Both the position numbers and the translations under genes were made by a program. Below the pieces are notes generated by a model. It saw only the letters and a list, made by a program, of their open reading frames with translations, did no database searches and was not told the DNA's origin. Below are positions 13,627-21,586 of a stretch of DNA of 33,286 bases, one piece after another. Origin of the DNA: Candidatus Argoarchaeum ethanivorans (GTDB lineage: Archaea; Halobacteriota; Methanosarcinia; Methanosarcinales; EX4572-44); NCBI GenBank assembly GCA_004193545.1, contig RPGO01000046.1, positions 1 to 33,286 on the forward strand, in the 5' to 3' direction. Numbering within the stretch: position 1 is the stretch's first letter; the number at the start of each line of letters is the position of its first letter.

Positions 13627-14566
13627 CTGCCATTATGCGATTGTGCTGCGAGATTTCCTCCAGTAACTGCCGTATTTCTTTCGGTGGAATATTAAGAATC
13701 TTGCGTGAACGGTTTACCACTTCTTCTGCTTCTACCTGGCCACACGCAGCAAGTAAATTAACCATCCTAACTATCGTGTTTCTTTGTTTCTCCCTTTCAC
13801 GCACCTGGTATGTTCTTACTGCCCTGACAAGATCTATTTTTCTAAATTCTGGCCAGAAAGGTGCACAGAAATAAGCGGCACACTCATTGCCGCACGATTG
13901 CCATGGAAGGAAATTAGACACGCGATTATCACCACCGGTACGAATAATCAAATCCACATCACCTTCGAAGGCATTCCCGGTATACAAGTGGCTTGATATA
14001 ATTTGTTCATCTACATCAGCACTTGCCAGCACACCTTTTTGAATCTTCTCTGCAATAAGGCGGGCAGCATCCACAAGCTCTCGACGCCCACCGTATGCAA
14101 GAGCAATATTGAGATTCAAACGATCGTAATCTTTCGTGGCTTCCTCTGAACGGGTAATTGCATCCTGTAATTTTTTCGGAAGCAGTTCGGTATTGCCTAT
14201 GGCACGAACGTTCATCTGCCGCTTGTGTGTACGTTCATCAACAGAAAGCTCATCAAGCTTCAGACCAATCAACCCGAACAGTCCATCCCTTTCTGATTCA
14301 AAGCGTTTGAAATTCTCAGTAGAAAACGCATATAACGTAAGTTGTTTTACTCCGATGTCCCAGCACCAGTCAAGTACATTCTCAGTCACATCAGCTCCAC
14401 AATAGTGCCCCTCGATCTTTTTAGCTCCAATGTTATGAGCAAACCGGCGGTTCCCATCCATGATAATAGCAATGTGTGAAGGAACTGGTCCTTCCTGTAT
14501 TTCACGAATCAATAACCGCTCATAGCTGTGATAAAGCAATTTAGATAAGCTACGTCTAAAAACCAT
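13610..14566 (-). CDS. uppS: Cis-prenyltransferase, catalytic subunit (UppS-like)
   Basis: The protein has 318 residues. It elongates an allylic diphosphate with isopentenyl diphosphate in cis to give a polyprenyl carrier lipid. The catalytic motif SHIAIIMDGNRRFAH puts the key Asp at residue 37. YAFSTENFKR, LNIALAYGGRREL and IIRTGGDNRVSNFLPWQS follow. It has the archaeal NGNECA-type variant (CGNECAAYFCAPFWPEF) after the RTGG segment. A C-terminal helical extension of about 60 residues goes beyond the bacterial core. The neighbouring paralogue without a catalytic motif and the DUF92 gene make a coherent carrier-lipid locus. Confidence 0.93.
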   Translation of the reverse strand: MVFRRSLSKLLYHSYERLLIREIQEGPVPSHIAIIMDGNRRFAHNIGAKKIEGHYCGADVTENVLDWCWDIGVKQLTLYAFSTENFKRFESERDGLFGLIGLKLDELSVDERTHKRQMNVRAIGNTELLPKKLQDAITRSEEATKDYDRLNLNIALAYGGRRELVDAARLIAEKIQKGVLASADVDEQIISSHLYTGNAFEGDVDLIIRTGGDNRVSNFLPWQSCGNECAAYFCAPFWPEFRKIDLVRAVRTYQVREREKQRNTIVRMVNLLAACGQVEAEEVVNRSRKILNIPPKEIRQLLEEISQHNRIMAEAIKW

Positions 14567-14638
14567 TTACTTATACTATGATATGATAATGATATATAAT
14601 AATTATCCAAACACTACAGCAAAGACCTTTATATCAAG

Positions 14639-14659
14639 CTGCACAACTCCGTTGTGCAG
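14639..14659. repeat. Single Q-type palindrome
   Basis: Arms CTGCACAAC and GTTGTGCAG enclose TCC. This is an isolated member of the palindrome family, located in the intergenic space between the divergent uppS and subtilase genes. Confidence 0.85.
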
Positions 14660-14676
14660 AGATACCGAGAACTCAC

Positions 14677-14775
14677 ACATCATGACTATACTGCGATTAG
14701 CACAAACATAGCGGTTTTCAACATTATCCCAATATTTCGGGAACCAATACATCATGACTATACTGCGATTAGCAC
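14677..14775 (+). repeat. 27-bp direct repeat of the subtilase start
   Basis: The 27 bases at 14677-14703 are repeated exactly at 14749-14775, 72 bases later. Each contains the ATG and first codons MTILRLA of the subtilase. In the first copy the frame stops after nine residues (ATG at 14682, TAG at 14709-14711). The 45 bases between the copies do not match, so this is older or shorter than the rpl7ae duplication. Confidence 0.9.
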
Positions 14776-17306
14776 TCATCCTACTGTTCATTGTTCTAAT
14801 TACACCAGGTGTAGTTGGAAGTGTCGATGCAAATAATAATAAAATTGAAGACTCTCTTGAATTTGAGATGGGAACGACCGCGGATGCGGATGCTCCTATT
14901 GATGTAATCGTGCTTTACAATCGACAGACTGACATCCTGCTGTCAATAGGCAAAGTAAAATACAATTTTAATATTATTAATGCAACTGCCCTCAGGATTC
15001 CTCGCAGCAGTCTGTGTGAACTGTCAGAGAAACCAAATGTAGAGATGGTGTATCCAGATCGAGTTGTGCACGCATACCTTGATTCCAGCGTGCCTGTAAT
15101 CAGAGCAGACGTTGCAAGGAATACGTACAATCTTTCTGGCTCAAACATAACAATAGCAATCCTTGATACTGGCATCGATGCTTCACATGAATGGCTTGAC
15201 GATCTTGACGACAACCCGTCAACAAATGATCCAAAGGTCATTGCATTCAAGGATTATGTCAATTTTTTTACAGACCCGTATGACGATGACGGGCATGGAA
15301 CACACTGTGCTGCGATTGCTGCTGGTACTGGTGGTGGCACGGAATTTATAGGAGTGGCAGTAAAAGCGAATCTGGTAGGAGTAAAGGTACTTGACGAAAC
15401 CGGGGATGGGTATGACTCTGATGTGATTGCTGGTCTTGAATGGTGTGTTGATAAGAAGGATGTGTACCAGATAAAAGTAATCTCGATGAGTCTTGGTGAT
15501 GAGAATAACAATGATGGGACAACTCCAGTAGAAATGGCATGTGATGCTGCTGTTGATAATGGCATCGTTGTCTGTGTTGCTGCTGGAAACAGTGGAAGTC
15601 GGCATGGAACCGTGGGGGACCCGGCATGTGCGAAAAGGGTAATTACAGTGGGCTCTGTCGATGACGACATGAACATTGCAGTTAGTTCATCAAGAGGTCC
15701 TACTGCTGATTACAGAATTAAGCCAGAGGTGTGTGCTGTTGGCGTTCACGTTATATCTGCCAGAGCTAGTACCACTGATGGCTATGTTATGATGAGCGGG
15801 ACATCGATGGCAACACCACATGTAGCTGGTGTTGCAGCACTGATGTTTGAATACAACCCAGACCTTACACCGGATAGAGTGCGACGAATATTGATGGATA
15901 CTGCTACTGATCGTGGCGGAACTGTACCTGATAACAACTATGGTTGGGGGGTTGTAAATGCAACAAATGCGATCTTGCACAGTGCAGAGGAGCATGACAT
16001 CTCAATTCTTAAACTCGAAGCTTCTTCTTATGTACTGCCGAATAGAACCATGACCATTGACGCAACAATCAAAAACATTGGGCTAAACAACGAAAGTAAT
16101 GTGTTGATATTCCTCCAATCGAACGAAACAGTGTTGAATCAGACAATCATACCATCCATCCAGACAAAGGAGAGTATTGACGTGAGTTTCTCATGGGTTC
16201 CGGTTGAGGAAGGATGTTACAATCTATCGGTGAATGTCAGTGCCGTTGCTGGTGAAACTCTGATCGAGGATAACATGCGATATGTGATAGTTAACGTGTC
16301 ACATTACCCAGACATCTGGATAGAGCCTTCAAACTATGATTTTGAACTCGTGGAAGGCTCATCTGCTGCAAGGAACCTTACTATCGGTAACAGTGGAACA
16401 CTTCCTCTCACGTTCAATATCACTGTTCTTGCCAATTACCAGATGGAGGACATCCAGTATAGCTGGATCGATGGAGTTAGTGATGGCATCGATCTTAATC
16501 TTGGCGATGATAGTATCTCAAGTCAGATTCTTCCGTTTGTGTTTGAATTCTATGGAAACAATTACAGTTCGATTAATATTAGTTCTGATGGTTGGGCAAG
16601 TTTTACATCAGGAGATGAGTGGCGGGACTGGATGTATGGAAGAGGGAAGAGACCTCCTATGGATGATTGGGAGAACACCATCTTCCCACTTGGAGATGAC
16701 TGGGATCCATGTTCTAATGGTGGAGTATATGTAAACTCAAGCCAAGACAGGTATGTAATTACCTGGTATCAACTTCCTCACTGGCACGATGGCGGTTCTT
16801 CTGGAAATAACAGCTTTGAGATGGTACTCTATAAAAATGGTGAGATCGAGTTTAATTATATGAGGGTTGAAAACACTGAGACGCTTACTGTTGGGCTAAA
16901 TCTTGGTGATGGTTTGCATGGCATCGGTTACCTGAACATCCCGAAAAATAATACTTCATTACGTTTCAAGCCAGAAAAATGGATGTCGATCAAAACAGTG
17001 GGCGGCACAATCCCTGCCGGTGGCAGGAGTAATGTAACGATTGAAATCAATGCAGCAGATCTCGATTGCAGGAGGTACCAGGCAGATATTCTGATAGAAT
17101 GTAATGATCCTGATGAGGATAATATAATAATTCCTGCAAATATTGAGGTTGGCTGGTTCATTACAACTGCTAAAACAGCACTTGAAATAGCAGTTGGAAG
17201 CCGCGAATATGATCCAGGTTTGGACGTTAACGGTGATGGCAGGATTACCTCACTGGATGCTCTAATGATTCTACAGAAAGTAGAGAGTGGCATATCATAT
17301 TATTAG
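14754..17306 (+). CDS. Secreted subtilisin-like serine protease with C-terminal dockerin
   Basis: The protein has 850 residues. A signal peptide (residues 1-23) is followed by DANNNKIEDSLE and an inhibitor-like prodomain (to about 110). The S8 catalytic domain (about 125-410) shows the triad: Asp138 in AILDTGID, His181 in DGHGTHCA and Ser351 in SGTSMATPHVAG, with the oxyanion Asn279 in AAGNSG. Then come a CARDB-like domain (about 415-515), a beta-rich domain with DIWIEPSNYDFELVEG, a further globular part rich in N-glycosylation sequons, and a dockerin-like C-terminus (about 800-850) with DVNGDGRITSLDALMILQK. The first dockerin repeat is degenerate, lacking the usual Asp loop. It should act outside the cell, possibly docked to a cohesin scaffold. 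Confidence 0.95.
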   Translation: MTILRLALILLFIVLITPGVVGSVDANNNKIEDSLEFEMGTTADADAPIDVIVLYNRQTDILLSIGKVKYNFNIINATALRIPRSSLCELSEKPNVEMVYPDRVVHAYLDSSVPVIRADVARNTYNLSGSNITIAILDTGIDASHEWLDDLDDNPSTNDPKVIAFKDYVNFFTDPYDDDGHGTHCAAIAAGTGGGTEFIGVAVKANLVGVKVLDETGDGYDSDVIAGLEWCVDKKDVYQIKVISMSLGDENNNDGTTPVEMACDAAVDNGIVVCVAAGNSGSRHGTVGDPACAKRVITVGSVDDDMNIAVSSSRGPTADYRIKPEVCAVGVHVISARASTTDGYVMMSGTSMATPHVAGVAALMFEYNPDLTPDRVRRILMDTATDRGGTVPDNNYGWGVVNATNAILHSAEEHDISILKLEASSYVLPNRTMTIDATIKNIGLNNESNVLIFLQSNETVLNQTIIPSIQTKESIDVSFSWVPVEEGCYNLSVNVSAVAGETLIEDNMRYVIVNVSHYPDIWIEPSNYDFELVEGSSAARNLTIGNSGTLPLTFNITVLANYQMEDIQYSWIDGVSDGIDLNLGDDSISSQILPFVFEFYGNNYSSINISSDGWASFTSGDEWRDWMYGRGKRPPMDDWENTIFPLGDDWDPCSNGGVYVNSSQDRYVITWYQLPHWHDGGSSGNNSFEMVLYKNGEIEFNYMRVENTETLTVGLNLGDGLHGIGYLNIPKNNTSLRFKPEKWMSIKTVGGTIPAGGRSNVTIEINAADLDCRRYQADILIECNDPDEDNIIIPANIEVGWFITTAKTALEIAVGSREYDPGLDVNGDGRITSLDALMILQKVESGISYY

Positions 17307-17314
17307 GTTTTTTG

Positions 17315-17358
17315 TTTAAAACTTAACTTTGTTAGGGTATATCTTTTACAGCCCTAAC
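17315..17358 (+). promoter_or_regulatory. Promoter with a metal-regulator-like palindrome before the Feo operon
   Basis: TTTAAAACTTA at 17315-17325 is a TATA-like box. Directly after it lies GTTAGGG (17331-17337), separated by 14 bases from its complement CCCTAAC (17352-17358), over the expected start site. TTAGG half-sites are characteristic of DtxR/IdeR-type iron repressors, although the spacing here is wider than their usual palindrome. Iron-dependent repression of the operon is inferred. Confidence 0.5.
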
Positions 17359-17383
17359 TATATACGATGGAGGTGGTGAAAAA

Positions 17384-17488
17384 GTGAAATCATTCAACGA
17401 TATTATGCCAGAAGAAAATAGTACGGTATCTGCAAGCATGGGTAAACCGTTGATAACTACTGAACGTTTAAGCAAATTTTCTCGATGA
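17384..17488 (+). CDS. 34-residue ORF at the head of the Feo operon
   Basis: A GTG at 17384 follows GGAGGTG at nine to ten bases, and the frame runs to TGA at 17486-17488. The peptide starts MKSFNDIMPEENSTVSASM and ends LSKFSR. The strong ribosome binding site and the eight-base gap to the feoA start argue that it is translated. I recognise no family. It could be a small Feo accessory peptide (cf. FeoC-type additions in other operons, though no similarity is visible) or a leader peptide. Confidence 0.5.
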   Translation: MKSFNDIMPEENSTVSASMGKPLITTERLSKFSR

Positions 17489-17496
17489 GGATAGAT

Positions 17497-17715
17497 ATGA
17501 TGATGCTAAATCAACTGAAAACAGGCGACGTTGGGAGGGTGGTAAAAGTTGGGGGGGGTCACGGTATCCGCCAGAAGCTATTCCTTAGAGGACTCTTTGA
17601 AGGGAGTTCTGTTCGTGTTATTTCATGCAGTGGTCCTGTAACAGTCGAGGTTGACAGAAACATTGTCTGCATCGGTCGTGGAATGGCACAGAAGATTATG
17701 GTACATAAGGCGTGA
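17497..17715 (+). CDS. feoA: FeoA family protein, first copy
   Basis: The protein has about 72 residues from the ATG at 17497, preceded by GAGG six bases upstream; in-frame ATGs at 17485 and 17500 are alternatives. The SH3-like FeoA pattern is clear: LNQLKTGDVGRVVKVGGGHGIRQKL, then GLFEGSSVRVISCSGPVTVEV and CIGRGMAQKIMV. FeoA is a small cytoplasmic partner of the FeoB ferrous iron transporter. A second FeoA gene follows immediately. Confidence 0.92.
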   Translation: MMMLNQLKTGDVGRVVKVGGGHGIRQKLFLRGLFEGSSVRVISCSGPVTVEVDRNIVCIGRGMAQKIMVHKA

Positions 17716-17720
17716 GTGGA

Positions 17721-17948
17721 ATGGAAAAAAGATTGAGTGAACTAAATTTTGATGAAGAGGGAATAGTTAAAGAAATAGATGAAAGTCTGTTGAGGCAGGT
17801 TGCCGGGATGGGTGTAAGAATTGGTAAAAATGTCAGGATGACGACGAAACAGCCTATGAAAGGGCCTGTTGTGGTAGAAATAGACAAGTCGTTTACCTCA
17901 TTAGGGCGCAGCATGGCTGAAAAAATCGTAGTAGAGGTGAAAAAATGA
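17721..17948 (+). CDS. feoA: FeoA family protein, second copy
   Basis: The protein has 75 residues from the ATG at 17721; a GTG at 17712 overlaps the previous stop and is an alternative. It has the same SH3-like fold pattern: RQVAGMGVRIGKNVRMTTKQP, GPVVVEIDKSFTSLGRSMAEKIVVEV. Its N-terminus (EKRLSELNFDEEGIVKEI) is more acidic than the first copy, consistent with the two having different contacts on FeoB. The stop overlaps the feoB start as ATGA. Confidence 0.9.
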   Translation: MEKRLSELNFDEEGIVKEIDESLLRQVAGMGVRIGKNVRMTTKQPMKGPVVVEIDKSFTSLGRSMAEKIVVEVKK

Positions 17949-18496
17949 AGATATTATTGATGGGGCATCCGAATGTTGGTAAAAGTGTTTTCTTCAACCG
18001 ACTGACGGGAGCAAATGTCATCGAATCAAATTATTCAGGAACAACCGTTGATTATACACGCGGGTACATGAGTTTGGATGGAAAAGAAGTCGAAGTCGTC
18101 GATGTGCCAGGCACGTTCTCGCTTGATCCGAAAGATAGGGCAGAAGAGGTTGCAGTAGCAATGCTTAAAGAGGCAAAAGATGCATACGTGATTTGTGTTA
18201 TAGATTCGTCCAAGCTTGAGCGAGGGCTTTATCTTGCGCTGCAAATCATGGAAGAGGGTTATTCTGTTATTATCGCTCTGAATATGGATGATGTTGCAGA
18301 AGATAAAAATATAAAGATTGATAGCCAAAAGCTTGAGCAGATTTTAGGCGTTCCTGTCGTATCAACCATTGCAATAGAGAACATTGGAATCAGTAAGGTT
18401 ATATCAAGGCTGAAGGATGCAAAACCTGTTGATGTGGAAGACATCACTGTAATGAGGGCAGGAATGAATCACCGCGGAAAGTGTGGGTGCACATGA
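17945..18496 (+). CDS. feoB: FeoB N-terminal GTPase domain, separate gene
   Basis: The protein has 183 residues. G motifs: GHPNVGKS at 7-14 (G1), GTTVDYTRG with the switch I Thr at 33-34 (G2), DVPG at 53-56 (G3) and NMDD at 113-116 (G4, with Met in place of the usual Lys, common in FeoB). It ends soon after the G domain; the helical GDI-like domain of full-length FeoB is mostly missing. The stop overlaps the start of the membrane part by ATGA and the frames differ. Either FeoB is genuinely split into a GTPase and a permease gene, or one base has been gained or lost here. Confidence 0.9.
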   Translation: MKILLMGHPNVGKSVFFNRLTGANVIESNYSGTTVDYTRGYMSLDGKEVEVVDVPGTFSLDPKDRAEEVAVAMLKEAKDAYVICVIDSSKLERGLYLALQIMEEGYSVIIALNMDDVAEDKNIKIDSQKLEQILGVPVVSTIAIENIGISKVISRLKDAKPVDVEDITVMRAGMNHRGKCGCT

Positions 18497-19731
18497 AACT
18501 GAACCCGGATGAACGATGGGATTTGATCGACAGTATTGCAAGCCATGTTGTAACTTATGGAGAATACAGGCACACGTTAAAGGATGCAATTGGCGAGCTT
18601 ACTGTCAAGCCAATGACAGGCATACCGATTGCGATTGCGGTTATGTATTGTTTCTGGAGTGTCTTTGGTTCATTTGCAGGAACACTGTGCACAGATGGAT
18701 TCTTTGTCAAACTCTTTGATGGATACTGGCTTCCATGGCTCCAGGAGGTTTTTCCCGGAAAGGGTGGCTGGCTTTACTCCATCCTGATTGATGCTGGTGG
18801 AATGACAAATGGCGAATTTATACTATCTGATAACTGTTTTGAAGCTTTTGGTGTGTTGACATCAGGGCTCTTTGTTGCAATCGGAGTGGTTTTACCAGCA
18901 ATTGTGATATTTTACTTGATGTTAACACTCCTTGAAGATATTGGATACATGCCAAGACTTGCGGTTCTCATTGATACAGTCCTCCACAAGATCGGACTGC
19001 ATGGATATGCAATCGTGCCAACGATTCTCTCGCTCGGGTGCAATGTACCGGCTGTAACAGCAACAAGGATTCTTGAGACAAGAAAGCAGCGGTTTATTAT
19101 GATGACCCTTCTTGCCATATTTATCCCATGCGGTGCTCAGCTTGGAATCATGGAAGAGGTAATCCCCGGGCTGGTTGGATACGTTTTACTTTACCTTGTC
19201 ATTGGCTACTTCATCTTTGGCTTCGTTTTGAATAAAATAGTGCCTGGAAAATCTCCAGAGATCTTAATCGATGTGCCACAATACCAGAAGCCGATGATGG
19301 CAAATGTGAGACGAAAGCTGTGGATGAGGGTGAGCAGTTTTTTCAAGGTTGCAGTTCCCTTTGTGCTTCTTGGTTGTGTTGTTGTAAATGTCCTCTACCT
19401 TGTTGGATTCATACAGTGGCTTGGTGATCTACTGGCACCTGTATTCGTTGGATGGTTTGGTGTACCAAAGGAAACAGCGGGACCACTCGTCGCAGCGTTT
19501 TTGAGAAAAGATCTCGCGGTTGCACAGCTCTCGGTAATTGAAATGACACAGTATCAGATGTTGTCTGCTGTTGTGTTAGTCTCGATATACTTCCCGTGTG
19601 TGGCGACATTTGCGATGATGCTAAAGGAAGGATGGAAGGAGCTTATAGGAAGTGTAGCAGTGCTCGCAGTAGTGGTCTTTTTGTATGGTGGGATAATACA
19701 TCTCATAGGAAAACTTCTTGGGGTGGCATAG
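18493..19731 (+). CDS. feoB: FeoB C-terminal membrane permease domain, separate gene
   Basis: The protein has 412 residues from the ATG at 18493 (an in-frame GTG at 18481 also exists). After MKLNPDERWDLIDSIASHV, which resembles the end of the FeoB helical domain, comes KPMTGIPIAIAVMY, the start of the first membrane helix. Two Gate-type repeats with about eight helices follow. Conserved residues include LSLGCNVPAVTATRILETR followed by FIPCGAQLG, and the C-terminal SIYFPCVATFAMMLKEGW. These Cys-containing helices form the ferrous iron pathway. With the GTPase encoded just upstream, the two polypeptides should together make the transporter. Confidence 0.93.
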   Translation: MKLNPDERWDLIDSIASHVVTYGEYRHTLKDAIGELTVKPMTGIPIAIAVMYCFWSVFGSFAGTLCTDGFFVKLFDGYWLPWLQEVFPGKGGWLYSILIDAGGMTNGEFILSDNCFEAFGVLTSGLFVAIGVVLPAIVIFYLMLTLLEDIGYMPRLAVLIDTVLHKIGLHGYAIVPTILSLGCNVPAVTATRILETRKQRFIMMTLLAIFIPCGAQLGIMEEVIPGLVGYVLLYLVIGYFIFGFVLNKIVPGKSPEILIDVPQYQKPMMANVRRKLWMRVSSFFKVAVPFVLLGCVVVNVLYLVGFIQWLGDLLAPVFVGWFGVPKETAGPLVAAFLRKDLAVAQLSVIEMTQYQMLSAVVLVSIYFPCVATFAMMLKEGWKELIGSVAVLAVVVFLYGGIIHLIGKLLGVA

Positions 19732-20184
19732 ATGGCTGAAAAGAATAATTTTGTAATGATATGCATAGCGATACTTGGTCTTGTTACCGTATCATTCGGT
19801 CTTGCAGACATACTTGTAAGTGCTGGAGGAGATGTCACTGGACTAAGCATACTTGAGATACCAGGTGATATGTTTAGAGGCGGATGGGGCGGACTCATCG
19901 TGCTCTTTGCAGGACTCTTCTACCTTAGCGGTTGTAAAAATGTAGCTGAGGTGCACAATGCTTCGAAGGTTGCCATTGGAAGTGTATTGATATGGATCAT
20001 GGCAGGAACCGATATCTTTGCAATGATTACAGAGTCGATACCGGGCGGCGAGGATGGACCCTGGTTTAACAGCCTTTCCGGATTTCTCGGGACGTATGCA
20101 CCACCTTATGCACCAGCAATATTCCTGCTGCCATTCTCGCTTGTTGTTGTGTACTACATCCTAAAACAGGAGAGAGCGAGATGA
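19732..20184 (+). CDS. Four-helix membrane protein of the Feo operon, unknown family
   Basis: The protein has 150 residues. Hydrophobic segments lie at about 7-31, 50-68, 78-100 and 122-144, with a short acidic loop (ESIPGGEDGPW) between the last two and a basic C-terminus (KQERAR) that should be cytoplasmic. It begins directly after the feoB stop and overlaps the next gene by ATGA, so it belongs to the operon. I do not recognise the family. Together with the extracytoplasmic protein that follows, it may form an iron-handling or electron-handling accessory unit at the membrane. Confidence 0.75.
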   Translation: MAEKNNFVMICIAILGLVTVSFGLADILVSAGGDVTGLSILEIPGDMFRGGWGGLIVLFAGLFYLSGCKNVAEVHNASKVAIGSVLIWIMAGTDIFAMITESIPGGEDGPWFNSLSGFLGTYAPPYAPAIFLLPFSLVVVYYILKQERAR

Positions 20185-20992
20185 GAGATACAAAAAGCGG
20201 AATGAACTTTAGAGTAGCAACACTTGTGATAATGTCTATACTGGCATTATCCCTGACCATTGCTGTTGATGCGCACATGCCTGGCGCTAAACCACTGCCT
20301 GACTTTGAGCTAACGCCCATTGTGATAAACGATGGCAAAACAGAAATGGAAATAGCTATAGAAGATATAGGAAAATATCATGGAGATATATGTGTATGTG
20401 GGAGTTGTGCGTTTAGAGCAACCCAGCTGGGAATATCACAAATATGGGGAGACGAGGTACCAGCAGGGGATGATATCAGAATAATCAACAGACTTCCGAC
20501 ACCTGGTTCTAAGGATTGCTTCCAGTATATAACAGGACAGGGGATTGAAACAAACACAAAGGGAGAATACAAAATGATTCTTCCTGATGCTACTGTAGTT
20601 GCAAACATGACAAAAAAGAACTTAAAGAAACTATCAAAGCATGTAAGCACTGATTATTTCAGGTTTGATGTTTGTCGAATATCTACAGGAGAGTGTTTTG
20701 AAGTTGCAGTGGAAGAGCAAGTATTTCCAGACGGCTATTTTGAACTTAGAAAAAAAGTGAAGTTTGGCATCCCGGAGAATGCAACCAGTGAAGAAAAAGC
20801 ACTATTCAAGTCAGACTGGGAAACGATCAGAGAGAGAGATTTCTGACAAGCCCGGATTGGCAGCTTTTTGATGGGGTAGAAGAACCTGAAGAAGAGAATG
20901 ATGTTTTCGGAGGAGCGATGTTCTTCTCGATACTTGTGATAGGGTCTTTTTTATTGGTATCTTTGGTGTACAGGAAAAGAAGTTGGGAATAA
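20181..20992 (+). CDS. FmdE-like extracytoplasmic protein, frameshifted before its C-terminal membrane anchor
   Basis: The first frame gives 221 residues (stop at 20844-20846) with a signal or anchor helix at about 10-31. The domain YHGDICVCGSCAFRATQLG and GSKDCFQYITGQG recalls the FmdE family (HGHxxPG ... CGxDAIQ), here with extra cysteines (CVCGSC). Immediately before the stop lies (AG)5 at 20829-20838. With four AG units instead of five the frame continues as FLTSPDWQLFDGVEEPEEE and a C-terminal helix GGAMFFSILVIGSFLLVSLV to 20992. So the intact protein is probably a membrane-anchored extracytoplasmic domain, and the repeat is either an error, a mutation or a phase switch. Confidence 0.7.
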
Positions 20993-21003
20993 TAGCGGGT
21001 TTT

Positions 21004-21483
21004 TCAGTCGTCCAGCCTCGATAGCACATCTGGTTGCGAGTCAATACTGCCTTCAACCTCCAGGAGATGTTTTTTTATCGTTACACCCCATGCGAAGCCA
21101 CCAAGACCATGTTTACCGATGACACGATGGCATGGAATCACTATTGGTGCAGGATTTTTGGATAGTGCACCCCCGATTGCCCTTGGTGATGTCTGCAAGT
21201 CTTTGGCAAGCATTCCATAAGTTACTGTAACACCATAAGGTATCTGTCTCACCTTGTTTAATACCATCTGCTGAAAGTCTGTGAGATTTTCAAGGTCCAC
21301 GCTGTATCTTGAAAAATCGACTCTTTCACCATCAAGGTAGGCGCTGATATCATCAAAGAGGTCAATTGTGTTTTCTGCTTTCTTCAGCCCATGTCTGGCT
21401 TTTGATAATGTGATTTTTCTTATAGTGTTGTGGTAAAGTGTTATGGTCACTGTAAGATTATCTCTGGATAGTGTGTGTGGCAT
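21004..21483 (-). CDS. ogt: Methylated-DNA--protein-cysteine methyltransferase
   Basis: The protein has 159 residues. It repairs O6-alkylguanine by transferring the alkyl group to its own cysteine. The active site IVIPCHRVIG places the acceptor Cys at residue 118. The helix-turn-helix part (VTYGMLAKDLQTSPRAIGGAL) with its DNA-intercalating Arg is present. The N-terminal domain is short, as in archaeal versions. It converges on the Feo operon, with only 11 bases between the two ends. Confidence 0.95.
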   Translation of the reverse strand: MPHTLSRDNLTVTITLYHNTIRKITLSKARHGLKKAENTIDLFDDISAYLDGERVDFSRYSVDLENLTDFQQMVLNKVRQIPYGVTVTYGMLAKDLQTSPRAIGGALSKNPAPIVIPCHRVIGKHGLGGFAWGVTIKKHLLEVEGSIDSQPDVLSRLDD

Positions 21484-21586
21484 GTAGTTTAGTAGCTGGG
21501 TAGAGTATGTAATATTTCAAATCTTGTGATTGAAAACCATAAAGAGTGCGCAAATGTCCTCGATGCGTTTGGCGGCGACATAGTTT

